DNA of 64,000 bases from [Pasteurella] aerogenes (lineage in GTDB: Bacteria; Pseudomonadota; Gammaproteobacteria; Enterobacterales; Pasteurellaceae), in NCBI GenBank assembly GCA_900637275.1, contig LR134362.1, positions 1,488,001-1,552,000 of the forward strand, in the 5' to 3' direction. Positions 17,422-25,853 of the stretch are shown piece by piece (the stretch's first letter is position 1; every line of letters begins with the position of its first letter). The position numbers and the translations under genes were made by a program. The notes under the pieces were generated by a model. The model had not been told where the DNA came from. It searched no databases and saw only the letters and a program-made list of their open reading frames with translations.

Positions 17422-17808
17422 ATGTTTAGATTAGGATTTTTATTACTCACAGCGCTTGTACTTAACGCGTGCCGGGTTCAAATTGAACCCCTTGAGATCA
17501 ACCAACCGCCGGTCGTCAAACCGAAGTCTATTGACAAATCAGTACAAACCGGAAAAGCAGATCTGTATTTATGCAAAGATCAAAAAGAAGTACGCGTAGT
17601 AAGAAGTTTGGTTAGCAATAAAAAAAATAACCTAAAGTCAATTTCGCTTACCTTTGAAAATGCCACCCACAAATTGATGCAGACCATTTCCGAAAGCGGG
17701 ATGCGATATACCGATATTCATTGGCAATGGCAAGAACGTCTCGAATACAGCACCTTAAGCAATGCGCGGGGTGAAGTCTTAGCCGAACAATGTATGCTCC
17801 AAAACTAA
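17422..17808 (+). CDS. oapB: Opacity-associated protein B, lipoprotein
   Basis: The 128-residue product has a lipoprotein signal peptide with lipobox LNAC and acylated Cys17, so it should be anchored in a membrane facing the periplasm. The rest matches the OapB pattern, with paired cysteines late in the protein (YLCKDQ and EQCMLQ). In H. influenzae oapB lies directly behind oapA and the two act together in the opacity phenotype. The order, strand and 71-base gap here are consistent with that. Its biochemical function is unknown. Confidence 0.82.
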   Translation: MFRLGFLLLTALVLNACRVQIEPLEINQPPVVKPKSIDKSVQTGKADLYLCKDQKEVRVVRSLVSNKKNNLKSISLTFENATHKLMQTISESGMRYTDIHWQWQERLEYSTLSNARGEVLAEQCMLQN

Positions 17809-17846
17809 AAAAATTCCCTCACCAAACCTCCGTGAGGGAATTTTTT
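17807..17846. terminator. Bidirectional terminator between oapB and rdgC
   Basis: Perfect arms of 15 bases (17808-17822 and 17832-17846; key sequence ATTCCCTCAC / GTGAGGGAAT) are flanked by A's on the left and end in T's on the right. It separates the converging oapB and rdgC genes. Confidence 0.9.
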
Positions 17847-17871
17847 ATCACGAACATAAATTTATCAGCAT

Positions 17872-18780
17872 TTATAACCGCGCTTTTTCGCCGCCAAACT
17901 CATCCAATAAATTATCGATAAGTTTCGCCAAAATACCGGTCATTAAGATAAAATCCGCATCAAAACGCTGTGCTACATCTTCTTTTAAAATATCTTCATT
18001 TTGCTCACGAATTTGATCGGCAAATTTTAAACGTTTCAGCGTACAATCTTCTTGCAATACAAAACGCAAATGTTCGTCCCAGTCCAACGCCAATTTGCTA
18101 ATGCATTTTCCCGCTTGCAACAACGAAAGAATTTCCTCACTTTCCACATCCTGTTGCTTACAGCGAATAACCGCGCTATCTTGGCTACCACGCAATTCCG
18201 CTTCTTCCAACAACGTTAACCATTGCGGCATATGGTTGTGTGTAATCCAATCGCTCATGACCAAACTCGGCTCATTAGCAAATACTAAAGGCACAACCGG
18301 CAAGGATCCTAAGGATTTGCGTAATAATCCTAATACGTCTTCCGCGCGTTTACTCGATGCCGCATCCACATAAACCAATTGGTGTTCCGTATCGATCCAA
18401 AGTGCGGTTTGTTGTTCTTTGCTAAAGGCACGCGGCAACAATGTAGCAATCACATCATCTTTCAACGCCTGTTTTTCCACTTTTTTCAACTTGCGGTTTT
18501 CTTTTGCTTCCAATTCATCAATTCGCTGATCCAATTCACGTTTCACCACTTGCGCCGGCAGAATTTTTTCTTCTTTGTGCGCAACTAATAAAATTTGCTT
18601 ATTATTGGAAAAATACAATAACTCACTGTTTTTTAAAGGCGATTTCCAACCAAACTTGCGCATATCCGATTGTCCGCAAGGGTGAAATTGACATGACATC
18701 AATTGTGTTTGCAACTGCTCATCTGTCCATTCCCATTTTTTCGTCAACCGATACGCCATAATATTTTTAAACCAAATCAT
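17872..18780 (-). CDS. rdgC: Recombination-associated protein RdgC
   Basis: The 302-residue protein has the normal RdgC length and motifs (MIWFKNIMAYRLT, CQFHPCGQSDMRKFGW, DSAVIRCKQQDVESEEI). RdgC forms a ring around DNA and limits RecA loading. It has been tied to replication restart in E. coli and to antigenic variation in Neisseria. The ATG at 18780 is the family start. It is divergent from proC, 61 bases apart, and is a one-gene unit ended by the shared terminator with oapB. Confidence 0.95.
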   Translation of the reverse strand: MIWFKNIMAYRLTKKWEWTDEQLQTQLMSCQFHPCGQSDMRKFGWKSPLKNSELLYFSNNKQILLVAHKEEKILPAQVVKRELDQRIDELEAKENRKLKKVEKQALKDDVIATLLPRAFSKEQQTALWIDTEHQLVYVDAASSKRAEDVLGLLRKSLGSLPVVPLVFANEPSLVMSDWITHNHMPQWLTLLEEAELRGSQDSAVIRCKQQDVESEEILSLLQAGKCISKLALDWDEHLRFVLQEDCTLKRLKFADQIREQNEDILKEDVAQRFDADFILMTGILAKLIDNLLDEFGGEKARL

Positions 18781-18841
18781 ATTCTCTCCTGAAAAGAATG
18801 CGGTACAATGTCATTATTGTAAACTATTCGGGAGTGAAAAT

Positions 18842-19657
18842 ATGCAACCTAAACGTATTACTTTTATCGGCGGCGGAAATATGGCGCAAGCTATCGTATT
18901 TGGATTATTAAAACAGAACTATCCTGCTGACAAAATCACCGTTTGCGATCCAAACCAAGAAAAGCGAGATTTATTCGCGCAATGTGGCGTACAAGTAGCA
19001 GAAGATAATATCGCGGCGGTAAAAGGCGCAGAAGTCGTATTACTTGCAGTAAAACCACAGGTGATCGCCCAAGTTTGCCATGCCTTAAGTGCGGTCGATT
19101 TTTCCGCTAAATTAGTAATTTCCATTGCTGCGGCAATTTCTGTGTCAAGATTGACCGCACTTTTACCCTCCGCCAACCAGATTGTGCGAGTCATGCCAAA
19201 TACTCCGGCATTAGTCTCTTGCGGCATGGCGGGATTATATGCACCGGCCTCAGTTTCTGCTGAATACAAGCAATTGGCGGAAAATTTATTAAATGCAGTA
19301 GGCGAAACTTGCTGGGTAGAAAATGAAGATCAAATGCACGCGGTCACTGCTGCTTCCGGCAGCAGCCCCGCATATTTTTTCCTGTTTATGGAAGCCATGC
19401 AAAAAGCCCTATTAGATATGGAATTAGATGAAACGACTGCGCGTCACTTAGTACAACAATCCGCATTGGGGGCGGCGAAAATGGTCATAGAAAATCCGCA
19501 AGTGGATTTAGCAACCTTGCGCCAAAATGTCACCTCTAAAGGCGGAACGACTGCCGCCGCGATCCATATTTTCCAACAACATGAATTGATGGAAACAGTG
19601 CAGCAAGCCATGCAAGCCTGCGTTGCCCGTTCACAAGAAATGGAAACCTTATTCTAA
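18842..19657 (+). CDS. proC: Pyrroline-5-carboxylate reductase
   Basis: The 271-residue protein has an N-terminal Rossmann fold (FIGGGNMAQA at residues 9-18), the RVMPNTPAL motif in the middle and the C-terminal dimerisation signature (VTSKGGTTAAAIHIF). It performs the last step of proline synthesis, reducing pyrroline-5-carboxylate with NAD(P)H. The start follows GGGAGTG. The stop codon overlaps the ATG of the next gene by one base (TAATG), so the MFS gene is translationally coupled. Two USS cores lie within the gene. Confidence 0.97.
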   Translation: MQPKRITFIGGGNMAQAIVFGLLKQNYPADKITVCDPNQEKRDLFAQCGVQVAEDNIAAVKGAEVVLLAVKPQVIAQVCHALSAVDFSAKLVISIAAAISVSRLTALLPSANQIVRVMPNTPALVSCGMAGLYAPASVSAEYKQLAENLLNAVGETCWVENEDQMHAVTAASGSSPAYFFLFMEAMQKALLDMELDETTARHLVQQSALGAAKMVIENPQVDLATLRQNVTSKGGTTAAAIHIFQQHELMETVQQAMQACVARSQEMETLF

Positions 19658-20823
19658 TGAAAATATCAGCATTTAACTGGATGGCACTAAGTTTTTTCGG
19701 CTATTTTTGCGCCTATGGCGTGTTTGTGCCTTTTTTTCCAGTGTGGTTAAAATCTCAATCCTATGGCGCAGAAACCATCGGATTTGTCATGGCAATCTCT
19801 TATTTATTCCGTTTCCTTGGCGGTATTTGGTTTTCCTCTTTGATCAAACGGGCCTCGCACTTAATCAACGCCTTGCGCTATTTGGCATGGGCAAGTTTCA
19901 TCATTTGTTTGCTGATGAGTTTCGTTGCCGAAAGTTTTTGGTTATTGTGCCTTGCGATTTGGCTGTTTGCTATGGTCAATTCCGCCGGCATCCCCATTAG
20001 CGATACCCTCGCCAGCACTTGGCAACAGCAAATTCATTTGGATTACGGAAAAGCCCGCTTAATCGGATCCGTCGCCTTTGTGGTTGGCGTCACCGGATTT
20101 GGCTATATTATCGGTATTATCGGTGAGCAATATATTGTCATTATTTTGACCGCACTTTTATTGCTGTATTCCTTGTTACAAATGAACTCACCGCGCCAAA
20201 TGCCGCTGGATGATCAAGAAAGTGCGGTCAAAAATTCCCCAACTTTTATTCAGTTATTACAAAATAAAACCACATTACGTTTATTGATCGCCATTTCGCT
20301 CATTCAAAGCTCCCACGCCGCTTATTATGTTTACAGTGTGCTTTATTGGACCAGCATTGGCATTTCAGTACAAACCACCAGTATCTTATTGGGACTCAGT
20401 GTGGTATCGGAAATTTTACTCTTTTTCTTCTCCACTCGGCTATTCAAAACTTGGAGTGTCAGCGCGCTATTTTATCTGTCCGCTGGCGCCTCCGTAATAC
20501 GTTGGTTATTGGTCAGCAGTACCGACAATCTTGCCTTAATCACCTTTACCCAAACGTTCCACAGCCTGACATATGCTGTCAGCCATTATGCGATAGTGCG
20601 CTATATCACTACACAACCACAAACCCACATGGCAAAATTACAAGGTTTATACAGCGGCATCTCAAGCTGTGGTGCCATTGCCTTAACGACCGCCTTATCC
20701 GGCGTACTGTATCCAATTTCGCCGACATTAATGTTTGTTGCGATGGCGTTTTTTGCGCTACTCGCCCTCTTTTTCACGCCACGCAACGTCTCGGCATTGT
20801 TGCTTAAACGCGTAAACGGGTAG
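19657..20823 (+). CDS. MFS transporter, HcaT-like
   Basis: The 388-residue protein with about twelve helices follows the pattern of E. coli HcaT (3-phenylpropionate transporter group): FGYFCAYGVFVPFFPVWLK, RFLGGIWFSS, DYGKARLIGSVAFV, SSHAAYYVYSVLYW. It therefore belongs to the MFS_1-like nucleoside/phenylpropionate subgroup, but no catabolic genes for aromatic acids are nearby and the substrate is unknown. It sits between proC (one-base overlap) and xerD (11-base gap). I recall this order in H. influenzae too, so this is an ancestral block and not a recent insertion. Confidence 0.75.
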   Translation: MKISAFNWMALSFFGYFCAYGVFVPFFPVWLKSQSYGAETIGFVMAISYLFRFLGGIWFSSLIKRASHLINALRYLAWASFIICLLMSFVAESFWLLCLAIWLFAMVNSAGIPISDTLASTWQQQIHLDYGKARLIGSVAFVVGVTGFGYIIGIIGEQYIVIILTALLLLYSLLQMNSPRQMPLDDQESAVKNSPTFIQLLQNKTTLRLLIAISLIQSSHAAYYVYSVLYWTSIGISVQTTSILLGLSVVSEILLFFFSTRLFKTWSVSALFYLSAGASVIRWLLVSSTDNLALITFTQTFHSLTYAVSHYAIVRYITTQPQTHMAKLQGLYSGISSCGAIALTTALSGVLYPISPTLMFVAMAFFALLALFFTPRNVSALLLKRVNG

Positions 20824-20834
20824 GAAAATTCACG

Positions 20835-21728
20835 ATGAAAGATCTTAGCTTAATTGACTTATTTCTTAACGAACTGTGGTTGGAAAAAGGATTATCGGAA
20901 AACACCGTGCAATCTTATCGCTTAGATTTGACCGCACTTTGTCAATGGTTAGAGCTACATCAATTAACCTTAACCAGCCTTGAACCCTTGGATTTACAAT
21001 CTTTTTTAGGCGATCGTTTAGAACAAGGCTACAAAGCCACCAGCACTGCACGAATGTTAAGTGCGCTGCGCCAGCTTTTCCAATATTTATATCGGGAAAA
21101 ATACCGCAGCGATGATCCAAGCGCGATACTCAGTTCGCCAAAATTGCCAAGCCGCCTACCCAAATATTTAACCGAACAACAAGTCAGCGATTTGTTAAAT
21201 ACGCCGGCAGTGGACGATCCTCTGGAATTACGCGATAAAGCTATGTTGGAATTATTGTATGCCACGGGGTTACGAGTCACCGAATTGGTTTCGCTCACTA
21301 TCGACAGCCTCAATGTGTCGCAAGGCGTAGTACGGGTCATTGGCAAAGGAAACAAGGAACGGATCGTACCGATGGGCGAAGAAGCCAATTATTGGGTTCG
21401 CCAATTTGTCTTATACGGGCGCGCTATGCTACTCAACGGGCAAAGTTCAGATGTTCTCTTTCCCAGCCGACGAGGCACCCAAATGACCCGCCAAACTTTT
21501 TGGCACCGCATAAAACATTATGCCATTTTAGCGGACATTGATGGCAACAGCCTTTCCCCGCACGTTCTACGCCACGCCTTTGCCACACATTTAGTGAACC
21601 ATGGCGCCGATTTGCGCGTAGTACAAATGTTACTTGGACATAGCGATCTTTCCACTACACAAATCTATACTCATGTTGCTAAAGAACGCTTAAAACATTT
21701 GCATGAACGTTATCACCCGCGGGGATAA
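20835..21728 (+). CDS. xerD: Tyrosine recombinase XerD
   Basis: The 297-residue protein has an N-terminal SAM-like core-binding domain (1-100) and a catalytic domain with the complete set R147, K171, H243, R246, H269 and nucleophile Y278 (context HVLRHAFATHL and LGHSDLSTTQIYTHV). With XerC it resolves chromosome dimers at dif under FtsK control. The residues and length distinguish a housekeeping XerD from phage integrases, and there is no attachment site beside it. It is last in the proC-MFS-xerD run. The 287 bases that follow hold no gene that I can support. Confidence 0.95.
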   Translation: MKDLSLIDLFLNELWLEKGLSENTVQSYRLDLTALCQWLELHQLTLTSLEPLDLQSFLGDRLEQGYKATSTARMLSALRQLFQYLYREKYRSDDPSAILSSPKLPSRLPKYLTEQQVSDLLNTPAVDDPLELRDKAMLELLYATGLRVTELVSLTIDSLNVSQGVVRVIGKGNKERIVPMGEEANYWVRQFVLYGRAMLLNGQSSDVLFPSRRGTQMTRQTFWHRIKHYAILADIDGNSLSPHVLRHAFATHLVNHGADLRVVQMLLGHSDLSTTQIYTHVAKERLKHLHERYHPRG

Positions 21729-21964
21729 AGAAGCATTTTCTGTTGTATTTTGTAACAGAGGTTGTCATTAACACTACGTCTGCTTTTCTTATCTCGTGAA
21801 ACTTATTGCTTTTTACGAACACTGTGACTGTCACTTATTATTCCATCATCATTGCTACTTCTTATAAAATTAATGAAAAAAGCACCGCACTTTTCGGTTC
21901 CATTCTCTCGTATGTCCGCCCATGAGGAATAAGTGGTGAAATAAAGGTTTTAAGAAAATAATAA

Positions 21965-21993
21965 GCCGGCGCGAACAAAAGGCTCACACCGGC
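21965..21993 (-). terminator. Terminator of the mglBAC operon
   Basis: Twelve-base arms with three G-T pairs (21965-21976 and 21982-21993) and a five-base loop lie 23 bases beyond the mglC stop. On the minus strand they are followed by a T-rich, interrupted tail. The rest of 21729-22015 shows one USS (21884) and no supported gene. Confidence 0.6.
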
Positions 21994-22015
21994 AGCAAAA
22001 GAGACAACATCGCGA

Positions 22016-23026
22016 TTATTTTTTCTTCGCGTATTTTAAAGAATCAATGGCAACAGCAAAGATGATGATGCCGCCTTTGATGATATATTGCCAATATGGA
22101 TTGACACCAATATAAGTTAGTCCGTAGTTAATTACTGTGAAAATCAACACACCAGTCACTACGCCGATAACAGTACCAACACCACCGGCAAAAGAAACAC
22201 CACCAACTACACAAGCGGCAATCGCATCCATTTCATACATAAAACCTAGGTTATTTGTTGCACTGCCAATCCGCCCGGCTTCTAACATACCGCCAAAAGC
22301 ATAGAAAATACCTGCGATCATATAAATTACCGCAAGATTACGCGTAACGTTAACCCCAGATACTCGGGCTGCTTCCGGATTTCCTCCAATTGCGAAAATA
22401 TTTTTACCAAATCGGGTTTTATTCCACATAATCCAAACTAACAACGCTGCAATAGCGGCGTAGATTGTGATATAGGAGAGTTTAAAGGCACCTAAATTAA
22501 AGAAACCTTGTGCAAATGTAGAGAAATTTTCACTAAATCCAGCAATTGGCGAAGAACCTACAGCATCATAATACAAGGAGTTAATCCCATAGACGATAAT
22601 CATTGTCCCCATTGTTGCAATAAATGGTGTTACGTTGAGGTAAGCGATCACTAAACCATTGAATAAACCGATAACTGCACCGACCGCACAAACCGTCAAG
22701 ATCACAACCGGAATTGGAATTTCGCTTAAATTAGGAAATACACGGTTGGCGTTATCCATGGCTTGTAGCATAGTAGCAGAGACCACCGCAGCTAATCCGA
22801 CTTGACGACCAGCGGATAAGTCAGTTCCTTGTGTTACCAATAAACCGGCGACCCCAAGAGCAATAATTAAACGCACAGAAGATTGGTTTAAAATATTACT
22901 GAAATTTCTCAAGCTTAAAAAACTTGGATCTTGCAGAATAATGATGCCTAAAAGGATCAATAATACAAAGTAAATTGCATTTTGTTTCAGGAAATCAAGC
23001 GATTTGTTTTGTTTTAAAGCTGACAT
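22016..23026 (-). CDS. mglC: Galactose/methylgalactoside ABC transporter permease
   Basis: The 336-residue protein has eight to ten hydrophobic segments and the BPD_transp_2 features of sugar permeases (GLAAVVSATMLQ, IGLFNGLVIAYL, FAIGGNPEAARVSGVNV, which is the loop that contacts the ATPase). It forms the inner-membrane channel of the Mgl system. It is the last gene of mglB-mglA-mglC, 20 bases after mglA, and is followed by a terminator. Confidence 0.96.
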   Translation of the reverse strand: MSALKQNKSLDFLKQNAIYFVLLILLGIIILQDPSFLSLRNFSNILNQSSVRLIIALGVAGLLVTQGTDLSAGRQVGLAAVVSATMLQAMDNANRVFPNLSEIPIPVVILTVCAVGAVIGLFNGLVIAYLNVTPFIATMGTMIIVYGINSLYYDAVGSSPIAGFSENFSTFAQGFFNLGAFKLSYITIYAAIAALLVWIMWNKTRFGKNIFAIGGNPEAARVSGVNVTRNLAVIYMIAGIFYAFGGMLEAGRIGSATNNLGFMYEMDAIAACVVGGVSFAGGVGTVIGVVTGVLIFTVINYGLTYIGVNPYWQYIIKGGIIIFAVAIDSLKYAKKK

Positions 23027-23046
23027 AATACTTTTCCTTTTTCAAC

Positions 23047-24567
23047 TTATAAATATTTTGCGGCGAGTTGCAAAATTTCTTCCTGTGAGGTTTTTGCGGT
23101 TTCAACAATTCCGGCGACACGCCCGTTACTCATTACTAAAATTCGGTCAGTTACTCCTAATAATTCAGGCATTTCTGATGAAATCATAATAATACCTTTA
23201 TCTTTCTTAGCGAGTTCCATAATAAGTTGGTATATTTCAAATTTAGCACCAATATCAATACCTCGAGTCGGCTCATCAAGCATCAGAATTTCCGGTTGTG
23301 TTAATAGCCAGCGTCCGATGACAACTTTTTGTTGGTTACCGCCGGAAAGTGAACCAATGGCGGTTTTATGCGATGGTGTTTTAACATTCATTGCATCAAT
23401 TACCCATTGTGTATCGCTTTTCATTTTTGTACTACTTAAAAAACCGAGTTTACCTAAATAAGATTTCATATTCGAAATCAGTGAATTGAACTCAATGCTT
23501 AAATTAGCATAAATTCCGGTAGATCGACGTTCTTCCGTCACCAGTGCAAATCCGTTGTTAATCGCTTCAAGTGCGGTACGATTTCGCATAATTTTTCCAT
23601 TAAGCTTAATTGTTCCGGATTGACATTCTCTGATCCCGAAAATGGTTTCGACAATATCAGTCCGTTTGGCGCCAACCAATCCTGCCACACCGAGAATTTC
23701 ACCTTTGCGCAATTCAAAGCTGACATCTTGAATCGAGGGTTGATTAAGTGCGGTCAAATTTTCAACAGTTAAGATCACCTCTTTTGGCGTGTTAGTTTTT
23801 TCTGGGAAGCGTTGCGTTAATTCGCGCCCAACCATCATCGCCACAATGCTTTCCATTGTCGTACCTTTCACTGGCACAGTATTAATCCATTTACCATCGC
23901 GTAAAATGGTAATTTCATCGCAGATTTTGAAAATCTCATCCATTTTATGTGAGATATAGATAATGCCACAGCCGCGCTCTTTTAACTTGGCGATAATTTT
24001 AAATAGATGTTCTACTTCTTTTTCTGATAAAGAAGACGTCGGTTCATCCATGATCACAATTTTGGCGTTGTAAGAAAAGGCTTTGGCAATTTCGATCATT
24101 TGCATTTGTGATACGGATAAATTGGCAACTTTTTCACGAGGATCAATATCAATATCCAATTCATTAAAGATGGCTTTGGTATCTTGATACATTTTTCCGT
24201 GGTCGACAAAAATCCCTTTTAATGGATAACGGCCTAACCATAAGTTATCCATCACATTTCGTTGGCGTACTAAGTTTAATTCTTGGTGTACCATCGAAAT
24301 ACCATTTTCCAGCGCTTCTTTTGATGTTTTAAAATTAACAGGTTGACCTAAAAAGAGAATTTCACCTTCATCTTTGGCATAAATCCCAAATAAACATTTG
24401 AGTAACGTGGATTTACCGGCACCATTTTCTCCCATTAGGGCATGAACCGAATGAGAACGGACGGTAAGATTGGCATTGTCTAATGCTTTCACTCCCGGAA
24501 AGGATTTGCTGACATTAGTCATTGTGAGTAGCACTTGGCTATCTTGATTTTGAGTAGGAACAGTCAT
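23047..24567 (-). CDS. mglA: Galactose/methylgalactoside ABC transporter ATP-binding protein
   Basis: The 506-residue double ATPase has an N-terminal nucleotide-binding domain with Walker A GENGAGKST, signature VSQMQM and Walker B IVIMDEPTSS. The C-terminal domain has a degenerate Walker A (GLVGAKRTD) but an intact signature LSGGNQQK. This asymmetry is normal in the family. The start is taken at the ATG at 24567, six bases after GAGG, which gives the same length as E. coli MglA. It powers uptake of galactose and beta-methylgalactoside. A hairpin between mglB and mglA probably lowers its expression relative to the binding protein. Confidence 0.96.
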   Translation of the reverse strand: MTVPTQNQDSQVLLTMTNVSKSFPGVKALDNANLTVRSHSVHALMGENGAGKSTLLKCLFGIYAKDEGEILFLGQPVNFKTSKEALENGISMVHQELNLVRQRNVMDNLWLGRYPLKGIFVDHGKMYQDTKAIFNELDIDIDPREKVANLSVSQMQMIEIAKAFSYNAKIVIMDEPTSSLSEKEVEHLFKIIAKLKERGCGIIYISHKMDEIFKICDEITILRDGKWINTVPVKGTTMESIVAMMVGRELTQRFPEKTNTPKEVILTVENLTALNQPSIQDVSFELRKGEILGVAGLVGAKRTDIVETIFGIRECQSGTIKLNGKIMRNRTALEAINNGFALVTEERRSTGIYANLSIEFNSLISNMKSYLGKLGFLSSTKMKSDTQWVIDAMNVKTPSHKTAIGSLSGGNQQKVVIGRWLLTQPEILMLDEPTRGIDIGAKFEIYQLIMELAKKDKGIIMISSEMPELLGVTDRILVMSNGRVAGIVETAKTSQEEILQLAAKYL

Positions 24568-24581
24568 ATCCAACCTCTATA

Positions 24582-24605
24582 TAAAAGGGGAGATAATTCT
24601 CCCCT
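24582..24605 (-). terminator. Intercistronic attenuating hairpin mglB-mglA
   Basis: Perfect eight-base arms AGGGGAGA (24586-24593) and TCTCCCCT (24598-24605) with loop TAAT are followed on the minus strand by TTTT. The hairpin sits between mglB and mglA, where partial termination would give more binding protein than ATPase and permease. Confidence 0.7.
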
Positions 24606-24676
24606 CTAAAAAGTGGGATTGCAGCAAGTTTAATTAATGTGTTAAATAAACTGAAAACGCTGCCAATCCTATATCA

Positions 24677-25669
24677 TCATTTTAAAAATTCACTTAAATT
24701 TTCTTTATCGACACCCACGTAAGGAATGCGAACAACACGGTCTTTAATTTCCCATTTGGTCCCTTCTGTTGCAGCTTTTCCTTCAGCGAGGTTAGTGGCC
24801 AATTGTACCACTGCTTTACCTTGATTTACTCCGTCATTTAATACGGTGCCTGTGATTTCACCTTTTTGAATTAGTTGTAATACTTCCGGTAGTGCGTCAA
24901 CACCGAAGATCGGTAATTTTTTACCATGTGCTTTAACAGCTTCTAACGCCCCCATTGCCATACCATCATTGTTAGAGATGATCATTTCGATCTCATTGGC
25001 TTTTGAGCTGGATAACCAAGCGTCAGTTTTATCTTTTGCCATCGCTGCATCCCACATACCGGTATCAATAAATAATTGTTCGGTTTCAATGCCTTTTGTG
25101 GTTAATTCTTCGATTACATATTTGGTACGAGCTTCTGCATCAGGATGTCCCGGTTCACCTTTAAGCAATACATATTGGATTTTTCCGTCTTTATTTAGAT
25201 CGTAAGCCGGATTAGCTTTCCAGTGTTTAGCAATGAGTTCCCCTTGAATTAAACCTGATTCTTTCGGATCGGTTCCTACATAGTAAGCATTATCATAACT
25301 GCTGATAGCCTTAGTACCCGGGTCTTTGTTGAAGAATACGATAGGTACATCATCAGCTTTTGCTTTGTCGATAATCGTTTTTGGTGAACCTGGATCCACT
25401 AAGTTAATGGCTAACGCTTTGACACCTTTAGACAACAAGACATCCACTTGGTCATTTTGAATGGATTGTGCATTTTGAGAGTCATTCATTAACAGTTCAA
25501 CGTCATTAAGCTGTTTCGCTTCTTTTTCAATTTCTTGGCGCATCAATGCCATAAAATTGTCATCATATTTGTAAATGGTTATACCAATACGGGTGGCTGC
25601 TTGCGCCGCAGTAGAGGCAATTCCCAAACCTACTGCTAATGTAATGGCACTTAAAACGGCTTTTTTCAT
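24677..25669 (-). CDS. mglB: Periplasmic galactose-binding protein
   Basis: The 330-residue protein has a Sec signal peptide (MKKAVLSAITLAVGLG, cleavage after AQA near residue 24) and the periplasmic-binding protein fold of MglB (RIGITIYKYDDNFM, VDVLLSKGVKALAINLVDP, NNDGMAMGALEAV, IFGVDALPE). The Asp/Asn-rich stretch DLNKDGKIQ near residue 155 corresponds to the calcium loop of MglB. It binds galactose and glucose and delivers them to MglAC. AAGGAG precedes the start. A CRP site and a GalR/GalS-type operator lie about 110-140 bases upstream. Confidence 0.96.
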   Translation of the reverse strand: MKKAVLSAITLAVGLGIASTAAQAATRIGITIYKYDDNFMALMRQEIEKEAKQLNDVELLMNDSQNAQSIQNDQVDVLLSKGVKALAINLVDPGSPKTIIDKAKADDVPIVFFNKDPGTKAISSYDNAYYVGTDPKESGLIQGELIAKHWKANPAYDLNKDGKIQYVLLKGEPGHPDAEARTKYVIEELTTKGIETEQLFIDTGMWDAAMAKDKTDAWLSSSKANEIEMIISNNDGMAMGALEAVKAHGKKLPIFGVDALPEVLQLIQKGEITGTVLNDGVNQGKAVVQLATNLAEGKAATEGTKWEIKDRVVRIPYVGVDKENLSEFLK

Positions 25670-25748
25670 AAATACTCTCCTTCGTTACTGGACTCGTAGT
25701 GAATGCTCGTTGAAATTGGCAAAAACCTAGTACGAGCGATTGCGTGCA

Positions 25749-25754
25749 AGGATA
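25749..25754 (-). promoter_or_regulatory. Predicted -10 element of mglB
   Basis: TATCCT on the minus strand, overlapping TATATC two bases upstream, lies where a class II CRP promoter would need it: a start near 25742 puts the CRP site centre near -41.5. No -35 hexamer is needed in this arrangement and none is visible. Confidence 0.45.
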
Positions 25755-25775
25755 TAAGAAAATTCATTTAAAGAC

Positions 25776-25791
25776 TGTGATCTCTTTCACA
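25776..25791. promoter_or_regulatory. CRP-cAMP site of mglB
   Basis: TGTGATCTCTTTCACA is a perfect TGTGA-N6-TCACA site 107 bases upstream of the mglB start codon, spaced for activation of mglBAC. Confidence 0.88.
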
Positions 25792-25794
25792 ATT

Positions 25795-25810
25795 ATGGAA
25801 ACGATTACAA
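25795..25810. promoter_or_regulatory. GalR/GalS-type operator at mglB
   Basis: ATGGAAACGATTACAA matches the gal operator consensus GTGKAANCGNTTMCAC at every position except the two ends. It lies three bases beyond the CRP site, between mglB and the 3' end of galS. Confidence 0.8.
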
Positions 25811-25853
25811 AAAAATAATTAAAAATTGTCGAATTGATCACAGTTTTATCTAA

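Noticed and set aside
20346..20807. 153-residue plus-strand frame within the MFS gene
   Set aside because: Out-of-frame shadow of the HcaT-like gene on the same strand; no start signal.
20835..21728. Phage-type integrase marking an island
   Set aside because: Residues and size fit chromosomal XerD; no tRNA attachment site, no phage genes and a conserved proC-MFS-xerD context.
21729..22015. Possible small gene or RNA between xerD and mglC
   Set aside because: No frame with a start signal and no convincing stem-loop apart from the mgl terminator; weak CTGTT/AACAG pairing only.
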